Below are positions 43,619 to 53,504 of a stretch of 64,000 nt of DNA, piece after piece (positions within the stretch are counted from its first letter, which is position 1; each line of letters starts with the position of its first letter). The stretch covers positions 62,001 through 126,000 of the forward strand of contig NZ_SRRY01000002.1 of assembly GCF_004792295.1 (NCBI RefSeq), read 5' to 3'. The translations under genes and the position numbers were made by a program. Under the pieces are notes generated by a model. That model saw only the letters and a list, made by a program, of their open reading frames with translations, searched no databases and was not told the origin of the DNA. Source of the stretch: Pseudoalteromonas sp. MEBiC 03607. Its GTDB lineage: Bacteria; Pseudomonadota; Gammaproteobacteria; Enterobacterales; Alteromonadaceae.

Positions 43619-44533
43619 ATGCACTCAGATTATGAAACTCTTGCTAAAATGAGCGCCTCTTTAGCAGATAAAATTGCGCCGCATATAGGTCAGCAAGAAA
43701 CCGCTGATAGTGTGATTGAGGATTTGTTTTTTTATAGACAAACACAGGCCGCCACCTCTTGTTCAATGTGTGTGGTTGAACCAAGTATTGCACTGGTGCT
43801 ACAAGGGGCAAAAAGCATGACCTTGGGCGAAGATGTGTTCAAGTATGACCCACACAAGTATTTGATTACCTCAATTGATTTGCCTGCAAAAATGCAAGTT
43901 CTTGAAGCAAAAGACGACGCACCTTATTTAGGCTTAGTGTTAAAGCTTGATTTGGCTATGTTAGGTGAACTGATTTCGCAAATACCGCTCGATAAATTAA
44001 ACAAGCAATCACTGAACAAGGGTATGACTTTAGGTGAGATGACAGAGCCTCTGCTTAACGCTTTTACGCGATTAATTGAGCTGGTTGATGATCCTGAGTC
44101 TATGCCAGTGCTGGCGCCATTAATTAAACGCGAAATTTTTTGGCGTGTACTTAACAGTGAGCATGGGGCGGAGCTTCGTCATATAGTGTCAACAGGTAGC
44201 CAAGGGCTGAGAATTGCTCGTAGTGTTAAGTGGTTAAAAGAAAACTATGATCAACCCTTGAGTGTAGAGGACTTAGCGGGTCTTGCGAAAATGAGTAAAT
44301 CGACTTTCCACCATCACTTTCGAGATCTAACTTCAATGAGTCCGTTGCAATATCAAAAGCGTTTAAGGTTAATGGAAGCTAGAAGGTTGATGGTTGGCGA
44401 GAGTATGGACGCGTCAGGTGCTGCTTTTAAGGTTGGCTACGAAAGCCCCTCACAGTTTTCTCGCGAGTATTCCCGGTTTTTTGGTTTATCACCAAAACGA
44501 GATGTTGAAGCTTTTTTAGCAACGGCTAAATAG
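43619..44533 (+). CDS. AraC-family transcriptional regulator
   Basis: A 304-residue regulator with an AraC_N (cupin-like) sensing domain (residues ~25-185: CSMCVVEPSIALVLQGAKSMTLGED) and a C-terminal double helix-turn-helix (LSVEDLAGLAKMSKSTFHHHFRDLTSMSPLQYQKRLRLMEARRLM, split by a linker, then VGYESPSQFSREYSRFFG). YqhC-like proteins of this type control aldehyde reductase genes, and here alcohol dehydrogenase, cupin and hydrolase genes surround it. It is divergent from the exported cupin across a 176-base gap and likely regulates it. ATG 43619 follows a GGGTTGG; the TTG at 43604 is less likely. Confidence 0.85.
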   Translation: MHSDYETLAKMSASLADKIAPHIGQQETADSVIEDLFFYRQTQAATSCSMCVVEPSIALVLQGAKSMTLGEDVFKYDPHKYLITSIDLPAKMQVLEAKDDAPYLGLVLKLDLAMLGELISQIPLDKLNKQSLNKGMTLGEMTEPLLNAFTRLIELVDDPESMPVLAPLIKREIFWRVLNSEHGAELRHIVSTGSQGLRIARSVKWLKENYDQPLSVEDLAGLAKMSKSTFHHHFRDLTSMSPLQYQKRLRLMEARRLMVGESMDASGAAFKVGYESPSQFSREYSRFFGLSPKRDVEAFLATAK

Positions 44534-44590
44534 CCGGCTACATATAATACCAATGGGCAATAATAGTTAATTAAGCGAATTGGTATAAAA

Positions 44591-44623
44591 AACGAATGGG
44601 CATATCCCTATGTCCCATTCGTT
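44591..44623 (-). terminator. Terminator of the alpha/beta hydrolase gene
   Basis: An inverted repeat with arms 44591-44600 and 44614-44623, extended by CATA/TATG with a one-base bulge, and followed on the minus strand by T residues (44592-44586). It lies 18 bases past the hydrolase stop and may also serve the converging AraC gene. Confidence 0.75.
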
Positions 44624-44640
44624 ACCATGACACGTTTTAG

Positions 44641-45603
44641 TTAAAGACTTGCTTTGAAAAATTCAGCAATTTTAGTGAATGGAATTAAACCCACATCATC
44701 ATATAAATCAACATGACCTGCATTTGGTACAACCAATAATTGCTTAGGCTCAGCAGCTAAATCATAGGCTTGTTGGCTAAACTCAAATGAGTGAGCCTGT
44801 TCACCAGCAACAAACAGTAATGGACGTGGTGAAATAGTTTCAATATCGTTAAATGGATAAAAGTTCATAAAACGCACATTGCTGCTTAATGTTGGGTGTG
44901 TTGTTAAATCTGCTGATGAACGCTCTGGTGTATATTCGCCACGCTCAGTGCGATAAAAGTCATAAAACTCTTTTGCAATTGGGTGCGAGCTTTCATCAAT
45001 GTGATGCGGGCAGCCGCCGGTGTACTGAACTTCGCCACCTAGGTACTCAACATTACGTTGCTCAGCGGCTTCATCAAGCATACCTTTACGCATATCAAGG
45101 TCGATAGAGTTACCTAAACCATTGCGCGTTGCACCACCCATGTCATACATACTCGCTGTTGCTACAGCTTTGATACGTGGGTCAATTTTAGCGGCACTAA
45201 TGATGAAACCACCACTACCACATACACCTAAACCACCAATGCTTTCTTTGTTGACGTATGAACGGCTAGCAAGGTAATCGACACCCGCACTGAATGACTC
45301 TGCGTATAAATCAGGAAGCACTGTATTACGTGGTTCGCCGTCACTTTCGCCCCAGAAGCTAAGATCAATTGCCAAAGTAACAAAGCCAAGTTCTGCAAGT
45401 TTAGTTGCATATAAAGTAGCACTTTGCTCTTTTACCGCACCCATAGGATGACCAATTACAAGTGCCGGAAGGTTCGCGCCTTTCTCAGCATTTTTTGGTG
45501 TAAAAAGATTACCGACTACATTCATCTGTAATTGGTTTTTGAAAATTACTTTTTCAAAGTTAACAGCATCGCTTTGGTAAAAATTATCCGTTGAGGTAGT
45601 CAT
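44641..45603 (-). CDS. Alpha/beta hydrolase (YcjY/dienelactone-hydrolase-like)
   Basis: A 320-residue alpha/beta hydrolase. The nucleophile elbow is GLGVCGSGGF with Cys in the nucleophile position, as in dienelactone hydrolases; Asp is in LFVAGEQAHSFEF and His in NAGHVDLYDD. There is no signal peptide. Close relatives sit near AraC regulators with oxidoreductases. It converges with the AraC gene and has its own terminator. The substrate is unknown. The upstream gap to the his operon terminator holds its promoter. Confidence 0.82.
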   Translation of the reverse strand: MTTSTDNFYQSDAVNFEKVIFKNQLQMNVVGNLFTPKNAEKGANLPALVIGHPMGAVKEQSATLYATKLAELGFVTLAIDLSFWGESDGEPRNTVLPDLYAESFSAGVDYLASRSYVNKESIGGLGVCGSGGFIISAAKIDPRIKAVATASMYDMGGATRNGLGNSIDLDMRKGMLDEAAEQRNVEYLGGEVQYTGGCPHHIDESSHPIAKEFYDFYRTERGEYTPERSSADLTTHPTLSSNVRFMNFYPFNDIETISPRPLLFVAGEQAHSFEFSQQAYDLAAEPKQLLVVPNAGHVDLYDDVGLIPFTKIAEFFKASL

Positions 45604-45742
45604 AACACTCTCCTATTTTGTGATTAACAGGGACTGCAATTTGTTTTCACAATGCAGCTTTGATGAGGTTATTGTCGGATATTTATGCAGTTTGGCGTTA
45701 TATTAGAACAGTCGATTTATTGCCTAAAAGTGTCGAATGTAT

Positions 45743-45769
45743 AAAAAGCTGCAGCAAGCGCTGCAGCTT
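45743..45769 (-). terminator. Rho-independent terminator of the his operon
   Basis: A perfect 10-bp stem (45746-45755 with 45760-45769) with a four-base loop, followed by a T run on the minus strand. It lies seven bases past the hisI stop. Confidence 0.88.
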
Positions 45770-45775
45770 ATTCAT

Positions 45776-46390
45776 TTACTTATGGCGGCCTTGTAAACAG
45801 TTCACCACATCAGCCAATGATAGGCCTTGGCGCTGCAATAACACAGTTAAATGATACAGTAAGTCTGCCGATTCATTGGTTAATTCATCGTTATCATGTT
45901 TCATGGCTGCAAGGGCAACTTCGACACCTTCTTCACCTACTTTTTGGCAACTACGGCTTAAGTCTTTTGCAAATAAAGACGCAGTGTAGCTTTTGCTTGG
46001 ATCATCGTCTTTACGCGAAACAATCACTTGTTCAAGCTCAGCTAAAAACGACAAGCTAGGTTTAGCATCATCGCCAAAGCAGCTTTGTGTACCTAGGTGG
46101 CATGTTGGCCCAAGTGGGTATGCCAGTACTAATAGTGAGTCGTAATCACAGTCGGTGTGCACAGAAACTACTTCAAGGTAGTTTTCTGATGTTTCGCCTT
46201 TGGTCCATAAGCGCTCTTTAGAACGCGAGTAAAAGGTTACTTTTTGCTTGTCGAAAGTGGCAGCTAATGCATCTTGATTCATAAAGCCTTGCATTAAAAT
46301 TACCCCAGAGCGTGCGTCTTGCACGATAGCTGGGATCAATTCGCTTTTGGCAAAGTCGACTTGAGAAAGAGTGTCTTTGGTTAATTGCAT
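45776..46390 (-). CDS. hisI: Bifunctional phosphoribosyl-AMP cyclohydrolase / phosphoribosyl-ATP pyrophosphatase
   Basis: A 204-residue HisIE fusion catalysing the second and third steps of histidine synthesis. The N-terminal cyclohydrolase has [20 protein letters not shown] and [24 protein letters not shown] (zinc Cys and Asp residues). The C-terminal pyrophosphatase (residues ~115-204) has [13 protein letters not shown] and [29 protein letters not shown]. It is the last gene of the operon and overlaps hisF by ten bases. Confidence 0.94.
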   Translation of the reverse strand: MQLTKDTLSQVDFAKSELIPAIVQDARSGVILMQGFMNQDALAATFDKQKVTFYSRSKERLWTKGETSENYLEVVSVHTDCDYDSLLVLAYPLGPTCHLGTQSCFGDDAKPSLSFLAELEQVIVSRKDDDPSKSYTASLFAKDLSRSCQKVGEEGVEVALAAMKHDNDELTNESADLLYHLTVLLQRQGLSLADVVNCLQGRHK

Positions 46391-47160
46391 AGTCTTGCCG
46401 CTACATTATTATCGATTAAAAATTGTTTTAGTTCGCCAATATCAATGACGTTCTTGTGAAATACGCTGGCAGCGAGCGCGCCATCAACTTGGCTTTGTTG
46501 AAACACATCAACAAAGTCTTGCATCGTACCTGCGCCGCCCGATGCAATTAGTGGAATATCGCACAGTGCACGCATTTTTGATAGCTGAACATTGTCGTAG
46601 CCTTTACGCACGCCATCTTGATTCATGCAATTTAGTACGATTTCACCAGCGCCTAGGTCTTGCACGCGCTTAACCCATTCTTCGGTTTTGTAGCGAGTAC
46701 GGCTTGATGCATTTGGGTCGCCAGTCAGCTGGTAGACTAAATACTCGCCAGTGTTTTCATCATAAAAGCTATCAATACCCACAACCACGCATTGTTTACC
46801 AAACTCATCGTGTAACTCTTTGATAAGCTCTGGGCGAGCAATAGCGGGGCTGTTAATACTGATTTTATCTGCACCACGTTCTAAAACACGTGCTGCATCA
46901 GCAACAGATTTAATACCGCCAGCCACACAAAATGGAATATCAATGTGGCGTGCAATGTTCTCTACCCAATTGACATCAAGTAGGCGTTTTTCGACGCTGG
47001 CACTGATTTCATAAAACACCAGCTCATCCGCACCAGCATCGCTGTATGCCTTGGCAAGCGTTAAAATATCACCAACCACTTCATGGCCTTTAAATTTAAC
47101 ACCTTTAACGACTAGGCCGTCTTTTACATCTAAACAAGGGATTATGCGTTTTGATAACAT
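46381..47160 (-). CDS. hisF: Imidazole glycerol phosphate synthase cyclase subunit
   Basis: A 259-residue TIM-barrel HisF that, with HisH, makes imidazole glycerol phosphate and AICAR. It opens [20 protein letters not shown] and carries the catalytic Asp residues (CLDVKDG and the second half [13 protein letters not shown]), plus [23 protein letters not shown]. Normal length. It overlaps hisA by 19 bases and hisI by ten. Confidence 0.95.
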   Translation of the reverse strand: MLSKRIIPCLDVKDGLVVKGVKFKGHEVVGDILTLAKAYSDAGADELVFYEISASVEKRLLDVNWVENIARHIDIPFCVAGGIKSVADAARVLERGADKISINSPAIARPELIKELHDEFGKQCVVVGIDSFYDENTGEYLVYQLTGDPNASSRTRYKTEEWVKRVQDLGAGEIVLNCMNQDGVRKGYDNVQLSKMRALCDIPLIASGGAGTMQDFVDVFQQSQVDGALAASVFHKNVIDIGELKQFLIDNNVAARLCN

Positions 47161-47876
47161 GCTAACGCCTCCTCAACATTAAAGGCACCATCGAGCAATG
47201 ATTTACCTAAGATAACACCGCCAACGCCTAGTTTTTTCAGCTTTGCGATATCATCAAGAGAGCTTACACCGCCTGATGCTTGAACTTTAATCTCGCTGTT
47301 GTGGTTAGTTAAATCTTCATAAAGTGCAAACGAAGGGCCGGTCATGGTGCCGTCTTTACTGATGTCAGTACACAGAAAATCAACCACACCCAGTGCCACG
47401 TAAAAATCAACAAGTTCGAACAAGCCAAACTCAGATTCACTTAACCAACCATGTGTTGCTGGTGCCCAGCCGTTGTCAGTTTTATTAACATCTAGTGCGA
47501 TAACAAAGTGTTCGCTGCCAAATTTTTCAATCCACGCCTGCACTTGCTCACGCTTTTCAACGGCCATTGAGCCTATAACAACTTGGTTAGCACCGGCTTC
47601 AAGCCAGTCAGCAACATCTTGCTCAGAGCGAATACCGCCGCCCACTTGATAAGGCACATTAAGCGCTTTGGTTGCGGCTTGAATATGCTGCCATTGTTTT
47701 TTATTTGGATCGCGCGCGCCTTCTAAATCAACTAGGTGCAGTTTGCCTGCGCCGCTGCTTGCGTACTCTTGTAAGCGTGCGCCAAGTTCGTAAGGGTAAA
47801 ATTGTGCTGTATCATACTTACCTTGGTATAAGCGCACAATTTGGTTTTGTAATACATCGAGTGCTGGAATAATCAC
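47142..47876 (-). CDS. hisA: ProFAR isomerase HisA
   Basis: A 244-residue TIM-barrel isomerase for the fourth pathway step. Marks: [58 protein letters not shown] and [14 protein letters not shown], holding the catalytic Asp residues. It lies between hisH (27-base gap) and hisF (19-base overlap), in canonical order. Confidence 0.95.
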   Translation of the reverse strand: MIIPALDVLQNQIVRLYQGKYDTAQFYPYELGARLQEYASSGAGKLHLVDLEGARDPNKKQWQHIQAATKALNVPYQVGGGIRSEQDVADWLEAGANQVVIGSMAVEKREQVQAWIEKFGSEHFVIALDVNKTDNGWAPATHGWLSESEFGLFELVDFYVALGVVDFLCTDISKDGTMTGPSFALYEDLTNHNSEIKVQASGGVSSLDDIAKLKKLGVGGVILGKSLLDGAFNVEEALACYQNA

Positions 47877-47903
47877 GTTTATTTCTCTTATTTTTTGCTG
47901 CGC

Positions 47904-48494
47904 TTACAGCTGCCAATCTAAAAAGTTTTGTAAAAGTCGTGTGCCTACTTTGGCGCTTCGCTCTGGGTGGAACTGCATGCCTGCGTAGTTATCTTTGGCA
48001 ACAATTGCTGAAAAAGCTTGCCCGTATTCACCGCTAACTAGGGTGGCATCGTTCACTGTGTGAGCAAAGCTATGCACAAAGTACACTTGATCTTGCGCCG
48101 ATAACCCTTTGGTAAGGGCATGCTCTTTTAGTACGCTTAGGTCGTTCCACCCCATGTGTGGAGAAGTTAATGTACCCACATCTAAGTGCTTAACAACACC
48201 CGGAATTTTGCCAAGGCAATCGACATTGCCTTCTTCTGTGCTATCACAAAGTAATTGCATGCCTAAACAAATTCCCATCAGCGGGCGTTGATATTCATCA
48301 ATTGCTTGCTGCCAACCACCGTCTTTTAAGCGTTTCATTGCAACGGAAGCATGGCCTACACCAGGTAAAATCGCACGTTCAAAGCCTTTTAGTTGTTCAG
48401 GTGAGGTGATCACCTCTGGCTTTTCACCTAAACGTTCAAAGGCAAAGCGAACAGAGTTAATGTTGGCACAACCGGTATTAATTATGGCAATCAT
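47904..48494 (-). CDS. hisH: Imidazole glycerol phosphate synthase glutaminase subunit
   Basis: A 196-residue class I glutamine amidotransferase supplying ammonia to HisF. The nucleophile Cys is in MGICLGMQLL, and His-x-Glu in GMQFHPERSAKVG. ATG 48494 gives the usual N terminus (MIAIINTGCANINS); GTG two codons earlier is the alternative. It overlaps hisB by four bases. Confidence 0.95.
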   Translation of the reverse strand: MIAIINTGCANINSVRFAFERLGEKPEVITSPEQLKGFERAILPGVGHASVAMKRLKDGGWQQAIDEYQRPLMGICLGMQLLCDSTEEGNVDCLGKIPGVVKHLDVGTLTSPHMGWNDLSVLKEHALTKGLSAQDQVYFVHSFAHTVNDATLVSGEYGQAFSAIVAKDNYAGMQFHPERSAKVGTRLLQNFLDWQL

Positions 48495-49552
48495 AAACAC
48501 CCCTTAGAGCTTGCTGTTTGTTGCGAAGCATCTTTTGCAATCGCAGCACGAAGTGCTCTTGCAAACGCTTTAAATAGGCCTTCAACTTGGTGGTGACAGT
48601 TACCGTCGCTAACCGACAGAATTAGGCTCATGGCGGCATTATCACTTAAGCTTTTAAAGAAGTGCTCAACCATTTGTACGTCTAAGTCGCCCACTTTTTC
48701 ACGGCTAAAATCAGCGTTTAATACAAATGAGGCGCGGCCTGATAAATCAATTTGCGCTTCTGCTTTACATTCATCCATAGGTAATGCAAAACCATAGCGA
48801 CCAATTTGCGTTTTTGTACCTAGGGCTTGTTTAAGGGCTAGGCCAAGCGCAATACCGATATCTTCAACAAGGTGATGCTCGTCAATGTGTAGGTCACCAG
48901 TGGCTTGAATATTAAGTCCGATATTGGCGTGAGTGCGAATTTGGTCAAGCATGTGATCGAAAAAGCCAAGACCAGTGCTAATTTCGCCATTTTTTGTTTG
49001 GTCTAAATTAATTTGCACATCGATTTGCGTTTCTTTGGTGTTGCGAGTGACACGGCCTTCACGGTTCGCGGTTGTCAGTTTAGTGACAATGGCATCCCAG
49101 CTGCCGTCATACAAAATACCTTCACAACATAAGTTATTGGCAAGTCCAATATCTGTTTGGCGGTCGCCAATCACAAATGAGCGTGCTAAATCGACTTTAC
49201 CTGAACGCATAAGCTCTGTAAGTAAGCCGGTTTTTGGTTTACGGCATTCACAATTTTGCTCATCAAAGTGAGGGCAAATCAGAACTTCATCAAATTTAAT
49301 TCCTTGGCTGTTTAAGATATTCATCATCTTGTCTTGAGCAATATCAAAATCAGCTGTCGGGAAGCTATCAGTGCCTAAACCATCTTGGTTTGAAACCATT
49401 ACAAGGCGGTAACCTGCCGCTTGAAGTTGTAACAGAGCAGGGATCACATTTGGCAAAAACACTAATTTTTCGAGGCTATCAACCTGTTTGTCGGTGATAG
49501 GCTCTTCGATAATCGTGCCATCGCGGTCAATAAATAAATACGGGTTGCTCAT
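48491..49552 (-). CDS. hisB: Bifunctional histidinol phosphatase / imidazole glycerol phosphate dehydratase
   Basis: A 353-residue HisB fusion. The N-terminal HAD phosphatase (residues 1-165) has LFIDRDGTIIEEP, VSNQDG, a zinc loop (CPHFDEQNCECRKP) and FVIGDRQTD. The C-terminal dehydratase (~168-353) has GLGFFDHMLDQIRTHA and DLHIDEHHLVEDIGIALG, the manganese-binding His clusters. ATG 49552 overlaps the hisC stop (ATGA) and has AGGA upstream; an in-frame start 17 codons earlier lies inside hisC and is not favoured. Confidence 0.94.
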   Translation of the reverse strand: MSNPYLFIDRDGTIIEEPITDKQVDSLEKLVFLPNVIPALLQLQAAGYRLVMVSNQDGLGTDSFPTADFDIAQDKMMNILNSQGIKFDEVLICPHFDEQNCECRKPKTGLLTELMRSGKVDLARSFVIGDRQTDIGLANNLCCEGILYDGSWDAIVTKLTTANREGRVTRNTKETQIDVQINLDQTKNGEISTGLGFFDHMLDQIRTHANIGLNIQATGDLHIDEHHLVEDIGIALGLALKQALGTKTQIGRYGFALPMDECKAEAQIDLSGRASFVLNADFSREKVGDLDVQMVEHFFKSLSDNAAMSLILSVSDGNCHHQVEGLFKAFARALRAAIAKDASQQTASSKGCL

Positions 49553-50646
49553 GATAATTCCTGTTCTACTGTATTGCTGGTCAGTGATAAGCCATCTAAC
49601 CAAATTTTTACTTGTTCTAGTTCTTGCTCGTTACCGATAGAAATTCGTAACCAATCATTTTCGCCATATAAGGTGAAGGCACGCATCACAAGCCCTTGCT
49701 CTAATGCGATATTAAATGATTGTTTGTCTTTTAATTTTAAGGTGACAAAGTTACCTTCACCGCTCAGGACTTTGATAACGGCAGGTGATTGCTCAAGCCA
49801 GCTTTTCAGTTTGCCTTTTAAGCTATTTAGAATAGTCACCTGACGGCGCATTGAAGCGATGTTGTCACTACTTAATGCATCTGCTGCAATGCTAGCAACC
49901 ACCGTTGATACAGGATAAGGCGCAATCACTTTACGAATAGGCGCAAGTAATTCGCTGTTGGCTAAAGTGAATCCAGTCCTTAAACCCGCAAGTGCAAATG
50001 CTTTTGATAAGGTTCTTAGTACCACAAGGTTACTAAACTCGTTGATCAGGCTTGCTGCTGTTTGTTCAGGGCAAAATTCTATATAAGCTTCATCCACCAC
50101 CACAATCGCTTTACCCGCAAGTTGTTGGGTGATTTTTCTGATTTTGTCTAGGCTTGTCATGCTGCCGGTTGGGTTATTTGGATTACAAATAAACACCAAC
50201 TTTGAATCAGCAACTGCAGTGACAATCTCATCAACTGTGCCTTTTAATAACAGCTCTTGAGTTAAACCGTTAATCGCAATGTTGTGGGTATCAGCTGTTA
50301 CTTTGTACATGCCGTAAGTTGGCAAAAAGAGTGCAATGCTATCTTTAGCTGGGCTACAAAAAGTACGTACTAATAGTTCAATACCCTCATCAGCACCGCG
50401 AGTCATCAGTACTTGCTCTGGCTCTAAATTAGCATAGCAAGCGTAACGATTGATCACTTGCTGAGGCTGCGGATCTGGGTAGCGGTTTAAATCAGCTAAA
50501 TTGATATTTGGCGTACGTGAATACGGGCTTTCGTTGGCATTTAACCACGTTGTACCTGTTAGTTTTTCACTTTTCGCTGAACTATAGGCTGTAAGCGCTG
50601 CAATGTTATCTGGCAACAACGTTGTTATTTTTGAATTATCGCTCAT
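49549..50646 (-). CDS. hisC: Histidinol-phosphate aminotransferase
   Basis: A 365-residue PLP aminotransferase (fold type I). Marks: NANESPYSR near the N terminus, ADEGIELLVRTF, FICNPNNPTGSM, VVDEAYIEF (Asp for PLP nitrogen), and LSKAFALAGLRTGF with the PLP Lys. Normal length. It overlaps hisD by about eleven bases and hisB by four. Confidence 0.95.
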   Translation of the reverse strand: MSDNSKITTLLPDNIAALTAYSSAKSEKLTGTTWLNANESPYSRTPNINLADLNRYPDPQPQQVINRYACYANLEPEQVLMTRGADEGIELLVRTFCSPAKDSIALFLPTYGMYKVTADTHNIAINGLTQELLLKGTVDEIVTAVADSKLVFICNPNNPTGSMTSLDKIRKITQQLAGKAIVVVDEAYIEFCPEQTAASLINEFSNLVVLRTLSKAFALAGLRTGFTLANSELLAPIRKVIAPYPVSTVVASIAADALSSDNIASMRRQVTILNSLKGKLKSWLEQSPAVIKVLSGEGNFVTLKLKDKQSFNIALEQGLVMRAFTLYGENDWLRISIGNEQELEQVKIWLDGLSLTSNTVEQELS

Positions 50647-51937
50647 TGTTCATAGCCTCAAGACGAATTGAAACAGCATTAGCGTGAGCATCAAGCCCCT
50701 CTGCTGCGGCCAAAGGTAAAATTGCTTTAGATAATTCACGTAAACCATTTTTGCTGATGGTTTGCACTGTGTAAGTTCTAAAGAAGTCCAGTAAGTTTAA
50801 GCTCGAATAGGTCGCACTGTAACCATACGTTGGTAGTACGTGATTCGTGCCAGACGCATAGTCACCGGCAGACTCTGGGGTGTAATCGCCTACAAATACT
50901 GAGCCAGCATTTTTCACTAAGTTTAAATAAGGCTGCGCATCAGCAAGTTGTAAAATAAGATGCTCAGGACCATATTGAGCAGACACCGCAAAGGCTTGCT
51001 CAACCGAGTCCACTAATATCAAGCTTGAGTTTGCAAGCGCTTGCTCGGCAGTGTCTTTACGACTTAATTTTGCTAGCTGCTCAGTTAAAGCTTGCTGTGT
51101 TTTTTCAATAATACGTTCGCTGTTACACAGTAAAATAACCTGCGAATCGGCACCGTGCTCTGCTTGCGATAATAAATCTGCCGCAATAAACTCTGGGTTT
51201 GCACGCTCATCTGCAATCACTAACACTTCAGAAGGGCCCGCTGGCATATCAATCGCCATGCCCGGAATGGTTTGCGCAACAAGTTGTTTTGCCATGGTGA
51301 CAAAGCTATTTCCCGGGCCAAAAATTTTGTTCACTTTAGGCACTGACTCTGTGCCGTATGCCATTGCTGCAATCGCTCCGGCGCCACCACTTTCTACAAT
51401 GGTTTTAATACCACATAGTTTTGCAGCATATAAAATGGCAGGGTTGATGGTTTCATCGGCTTTTACAGGTGTAGTAAGCACAACAGTTTGTGCACCGCTT
51501 AATTGTGCAAGCACCCCTTGCATGATCACTGATGATGGCAATGGTGCACTGCCACCTGGCACGTAAATACCCACCGCTTCAATGGCTTGATATTTAAGTT
51601 CACATAACACACCAGGTTGCGTTGTTAACTTAATGTCTTTTGGCAATTGTGCTTGGTGAAAGCGTTTTACATTAGCATAGGCCGTTTCGATGGCGGCTTT
51701 TAACTCGTTTGATAATAACTGCTCAGCTTGATTAATTTCTTCAACTGGTACTAATAAACGTGGTGTCTCGCGCTTATCAAACTCTTTAGCCATCTTTAAT
51801 AACGCAGCGTCACCTTCGGTTTTAACTGCATTTAAGATGTCGATGCAAATTGCTTCGACCTCTTTACTTGCAGTAACAGCAGGGCGGGTGAGTACCGCCT
51901 GCTGTGCTTGTTGATTTTCCTCATTCCAGCGAAACAT
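50636..51937 (-). CDS. hisD: Histidinol dehydrogenase
   Basis: A 433-residue zinc enzyme performing the last two oxidations to histidine with NAD. Marks: [64 protein letters not shown], and GPEHLILQ, holding the Gln/His/Asp zinc ligands and the catalytic Glu-His pair. ATG 51937 has GGAG nine bases upstream and lies six bases after hisG. Confidence 0.95.
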   Translation of the reverse strand: MFRWNEENQQAQQAVLTRPAVTASKEVEAICIDILNAVKTEGDAALLKMAKEFDKRETPRLLVPVEEINQAEQLLSNELKAAIETAYANVKRFHQAQLPKDIKLTTQPGVLCELKYQAIEAVGIYVPGGSAPLPSSVIMQGVLAQLSGAQTVVLTTPVKADETINPAILYAAKLCGIKTIVESGGAGAIAAMAYGTESVPKVNKIFGPGNSFVTMAKQLVAQTIPGMAIDMPAGPSEVLVIADERANPEFIAADLLSQAEHGADSQVILLCNSERIIEKTQQALTEQLAKLSRKDTAEQALANSSLILVDSVEQAFAVSAQYGPEHLILQLADAQPYLNLVKNAGSVFVGDYTPESAGDYASGTNHVLPTYGYSATYSSLNLLDFFRTYTVQTISKNGLRELSKAILPLAAAEGLDAHANAVSIRLEAMNNER

Positions 51938-51943
51938 GGATTA

Positions 51944-52843
51944 TTACTCCATCATTTTTTCAATTGGCATAACAAGGATTGAGTTAGCACCCAGTGCTTT
52001 TAACTGTTCCATTGTTTCCCAAAATAGAGTTTCGCTGCTAACCATGTGCAGTGCTACGTAATCGTCGCTACCAGCAAGTGCTAACAATGTTGGCTGGCCA
52101 GTACCTGGTAGTAAATCGCACACTTCATCAAGCTTTGCTTTTGGTGCGTGTAACATAATGTATTTACTTTCTTTAGCTTGACGAACACCACGTAGACGCG
52201 GCATTAGCGTATTGATTAAATCAAGTTTACTTTGGTCTTTAAGGTCTTTGTTTTGAATTAAACATGCGTTTGATTCTAAGATGGTCTCGCCTTGCATTAG
52301 GCCGTTTGCTTCTAATGTTGCACCAGTAGACACTAAATCACAGATTGCATCAGCTAAACCTGCACGCGGGGCTACTTCAACAGAACCCGTTAACATTACC
52401 GTGCTTGCGTTGATGCCTTCGCGTTTTAGGTATTGGCTCAAGATTTCTGGGTAGGTAGTAGCAATGCGTTTACCTTCAAACCAGCTTTTATCTTGCGGAC
52501 CAAGTTCTTGTGGCCATGCAAGTGCTAGGCGGCAGTAACCGAAATCAAGTTTAGAAAGTTTATTTACTTCGAATGCTGCGCCTTGGCGTTCGCGTTCGGC
52601 TTGTACTTCAACAAGTACGTTTTCGCCAACGATACCTAGGTCACACACACCGTCCATTACAAGGCCCGGAATATCGTCATCGCGTACACGAAGTACATCA
52701 ATTGGCATGTTGGTAGAGTGTGCGATTAAACGTTGTTCACGAAGGTTTAATTTAACGCCTAATTGCTTAAGTAATTCTTGGCAGTCTTTTGATAAGCGGC
52801 CACCTTTTTGGATGGCGATTCGTAAACGGTTGGTATTGCTCAT
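51944..52843 (-). CDS. hisG: ATP phosphoribosyltransferase (long form)
   Basis: A 299-residue long-form HisG, the feedback-inhibited first enzyme of histidine synthesis. Marks: [53 protein letters not shown], and the PRPP loop [18 protein letters not shown]. The C-terminal ACT-like regulatory domain (~225-299) is present, so no HisZ is needed. It is the first structural gene, behind the His leader peptide and attenuator. Confidence 0.95.
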   Translation of the reverse strand: MSNTNRLRIAIQKGGRLSKDCQELLKQLGVKLNLREQRLIAHSTNMPIDVLRVRDDDIPGLVMDGVCDLGIVGENVLVEVQAERERQGAAFEVNKLSKLDFGYCRLALAWPQELGPQDKSWFEGKRIATTYPEILSQYLKREGINASTVMLTGSVEVAPRAGLADAICDLVSTGATLEANGLMQGETILESNACLIQNKDLKDQSKLDLINTLMPRLRGVRQAKESKYIMLHAPKAKLDEVCDLLPGTGQPTLLALAGSDDYVALHMVSSETLFWETMEQLKALGANSILVMPIEKMME

Positions 52844-52870
52844 TATTTATTTTCCTTTAATTCAAAAACT

Positions 52871-52894
52871 AAAAACCCCGAGGGAACCTCAGGG
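52871..52894 (-). terminator. his attenuator terminator
   Basis: On the minus strand CCCTGAG / CTCGGGG with a five-base loop, followed by TTTTT, just before hisG. A competing hairpin at 52927-52950 (GAGGTT..., loop TAAAA, ...AACCTC) would be the alternative antiterminator-side structure; the shared GAGGTTCC sequence links the two. Confidence 0.8.
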
Positions 52895-52970
52895 CGAAAA
52901 TAAATAATTTGGTTGATTGCTCGCCAGAGGTTCCTTTTAGGAATAACCTCTCAGCGAAAAACCTGACAGG

Positions 52971-53021
52971 CTATTCCGGTGAATGATGGTGATGATGGAT
53001 AGTTGTCAGATTGAAACGCAT
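52971..53021 (-). CDS. hisL: his operon leader peptide
   Basis: A 16-residue minus-strand frame, MRFNLTTIHHHHHSPE, from ATG 53021 to TAG 52971, with five consecutive His codons and AGGA six bases upstream of the ATG. It matches the role of E. coli HisL (seven His). Stalling at the His codons when charged tRNA-His is low would prevent formation of the terminator at 52871-52894 and switch on hisGDCBHAFI. Confidence 0.9.
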   Translation of the reverse strand: MRFNLTTIHHHHHSPE

Positions 53022-53187
53022 AATTTTTCCTGTACTGCACTCGTTTATGTAAACCAGTGCGTATATCTGTTTAAATAAGTTACGTATATAGATAAACATG
53101 CTTTGCTAATCTTTGGCAAGCATTTTTTTTCTAAATTAAAGTATATGCTATAACTGCCGATAATAAATGGAGTGATAGGAGGTACAA

Positions 53188-53421
53188 ATGGATATCATGA
53201 TCCCCTTTTTAGGTCGCATAACGCGCTTACAGTTGGAGAGTAAAGGCGCGTTTCATATTGCGGGCGTAAAAGACGCGAACGTGCAGCGAATTGAACTCGA
53301 AAAACGGCAAAAACGTGAAATTGAACGACGTAAAAAAGCTGCTGAAAATGGCGATAAAAACAGTAAAAATGCTATTGAAGAAGATGAAGAGGGTAATAAG
53401 CACCTAGATACCTGGGCTTAA
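53188..53421 (+). CDS. Small highly charged protein, unknown
   Basis: A 77-residue protein with a very strong ribosome binding site (AGGAGG seven bases before the ATG). The first 25 residues are mildly hydrophobic (MIPFLGRITRLQLESKGAF), then a Lys/Arg/Glu helix (RIELEKRQKREIERRKKAAENG) and an acidic tail. It is probably a soluble, partly disordered protein. I do not recognise a family. It lies between the divergent his operon and a GAF-GGDEF gene in the same direction, 83 bases upstream of the latter. Confidence 0.55.
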   Translation: MDIMIPFLGRITRLQLESKGAFHIAGVKDANVQRIELEKRQKREIERRKKAAENGDKNSKNAIEEDEEGNKHLDTWA

Positions 53422-53504
53422 ACGAAAGCCAAATTTTTCTGCAACAGTTGCGCAATTTCTGCTAACGTTTAAGTAAGTTCATTTATATTTTACAGGGCAG
53501 ATTA

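Noticed and set aside
51051..51566. A 171-codon plus-strand open frame antisense to hisD
   Set aside because: It mirrors the well-conserved hisD frame, has no ribosome binding site and no recognisable product. Similar antisense frames at 24550-24981, 27585-27983 and 7526-7843 are rejected for the same reason.
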